Shown: positions 32,511 to 33,136 of the stretch, piece by piece
How the letters are laid out: every line of letters starts with the position of its first letter
Numbering within the stretch: the first letter of the stretch is position 1
Assembly: GCA_029212465.1 (NCBI GenBank)
Contig: JARGNV010000022.1
Coordinates: 1-33,136, forward strand
Length of the DNA: 33,136 nt
DNA from: Legionellaceae bacterium
Lineage (GTDB): Bacteria; Pseudomonadota; Gammaproteobacteria; Legionellales; Legionellaceae
Direction: 5' to 3'
Notes under the pieces: model-generated
Database searches by the model: none
Told to the model about the DNA's origin: nothing
What the model saw: the letters and a program-made list of their open reading frames with translations, nothing else
Translations under genes and position numbers: made by a program

Positions 32511-33136
32511 GTGATAAAAATTTACCTTTTCTGGGGCTATCGTGTATGGGTTGCTTTGTTGTTTGAAGTTGATTGATAACTGCGTGAACAGCAGTTAAAA
32601 ATGCTTTAGCAAGGGTTAAGCTCATGTTTTCTTTGACGACAATGCGCAGGCAATCAATATGTTCGGCGTTTTCAGGTAAAGAATAGGCGGGTACAACCCA
32701 GCCGTGTGCGCGCAATGCGGCTGAAATGTCATACACCGTATAGTTGCAAGGTGCTTTTAAAGCAATGCTTATGACAGGCTCCATACGCCGAGTGCCGAGT
32801 AAATGGAAAACACCGGTTTTAAGTAAGCCTTCTTCAATCACAGTGCTGACTTTCATCATGTTATGAACGATGTGTCGGTAGCCTGTTTTACCAAGACGCA
32901 AGAAGTTATAATATTGTGCCACAATCATGGCACTTCCACGTGAAAAGTTTAAAGTGTAGGTTGGCATATTGCCACCTAAGTAATTGACGTCAAAGATTAA
33001 GTCTTCCGGCACAACAGCTTCATCTTTAAATAATAGCCAACCAACGCCTGGGTACACGAGACCATATTTATGACCCGAAAGATTAGGGCCTGTTGACATT
33101 TGCTTCCACCGCCGACGTGCTGCGGCTTGACCGCAG
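32506..33136 (-). CDS. gad: Glutamate decarboxylase, C-terminal part (5' end beyond the window)
   Basis: PLP enzyme that decarboxylates glutamate to GABA, consuming a proton. The frame stays open to the right edge, so the N-terminal portion is missing. SGHKYGLVYPGVGWLLFKDE contains the PLP-binding Lys and resembles the GadB SGHKFGL segment; YLGGNMPTYTLNFSRGSAMI and AQYYNFLRLGKTGY follow as in the family, and HGWVVPAYSLPENAEHIDCL is the C-terminal domain. The C-terminal tail ends SPRKGKFLSH, unlike the HKT end of E. coli GadB. The codons upstream of the ATG at 33099 stay in frame, so that ATG is not the true start. With the GadC-like permease at the left end it could form an acid-resistance system, but co-regulation is unproven. 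Confidence 0.88.
   Translation of the reverse strand, partial: CGQAAARRRWKQMSTGPNLSGHKYGLVYPGVGWLLFKDEAVVPEDLIFDVNYLGGNMPTYTLNFSRGSAMIVAQYYNFLRLGKTGYRHIVHNMMKVSTVIEEGLLKTGVFHLLGTRRMEPVISIALKAPCNYTVYDISAALRAHGWVVPAYSLPENAEHIDCLRIVVKENMSLTLAKAFLTAVHAVINQLQTTKQPIHDSPRKGKFLSH

Overview
The window looks like a chromosomal segment of a gammaproteobacterium of moderate-to-low G+C (judged by eye, not computed). The evidence is the homodimer-type AceE of 888 residues followed by aceF and lpd, an AsnRS and Tag close to the E. coli proteins in length and motifs, a legiolysin-type 4-hydroxyphenylpyruvate dioxygenase, and copies of the dispersed CHPERSEGS palindrome. Legionellales (Legionella/Coxiella/Aquicella-like) is my best guess, but this rests on gene style and not on a search. 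No rRNA, tRNA, CRISPR array, integrase or intact insertion sequence is visible, and no gene-free stretch exceeds 300 bases.

Layout. 1-1939: a two-gene signalling unit, a CheC-type phosphatase and a PAS-GGDEF-Hpt diguanylate cyclase. 1954-2106: a nested palindromic repeat between convergent genes. 2103-3476: a GadC-like amino acid permease (minus). 3735-5545: overlapping pabB-pabA for p-aminobenzoate synthesis, with a perfect dyad over a predicted -35 box. 5597-7288: a PAS-GGDEF-EAL protein with a degenerate cyclase site and a complete EAL signature. 7302-9306: asnS (minus) and a small four-helix membrane protein. 9361-13830 (minus): a tight phenylalanine/tyrosine catabolic operon encoding an amino acid dehydrogenase, an O-methyltransferase, HPPD, fumarylacetoacetase and maleylacetoacetate isomerase. 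Homogentisate dioxygenase is missing from it.

13945-17435 (plus): nitronate monooxygenase, glycerophosphodiesterase, a CPA2-type antiporter and a cysteine-rich lipoprotein. 17487-22905: the pyruvate dehydrogenase operon aceE-aceF-lpd, followed by a second copy of the repeat. 23072-24388: an AhpD-like protein and acetolactate decarboxylase. 24394-28356: an M50 site-2 protease (minus), nadD, an exported MsrA-MsrB fusion, a small NIF3/YqfO-like protein (minus) and tag. 28481-32405 looks more accessory and A+T rich: a hexapeptide acyltransferase (minus), an FAD monooxygenase, a micro-ORF and a large GT-C-like membrane protein. 32506 to the right edge holds the C-terminal part of a glutamate decarboxylase (minus).

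How the genes connect. Two c-di-GMP enzymes flank the permease and pab genes. The aromatic degradation operon would feed fumarate and acetoacetate to central metabolism, with pyruvate dehydrogenase nearby. Acetolactate decarboxylase suggests an acetoin branch from pyruvate. The permease at the left and the decarboxylase at the right could form a glutamate/GABA acid-resistance pair although they lie about 30 kb apart. No clearly new multi-gene system is evident. The most unusual items are the CheC/PAS-GGDEF-Hpt pair, the cysteine-rich lipoprotein, the 15-bp inverted repeat enclosing a CHPERSEGS element, and three dyads that each overlap a predicted -35 box.
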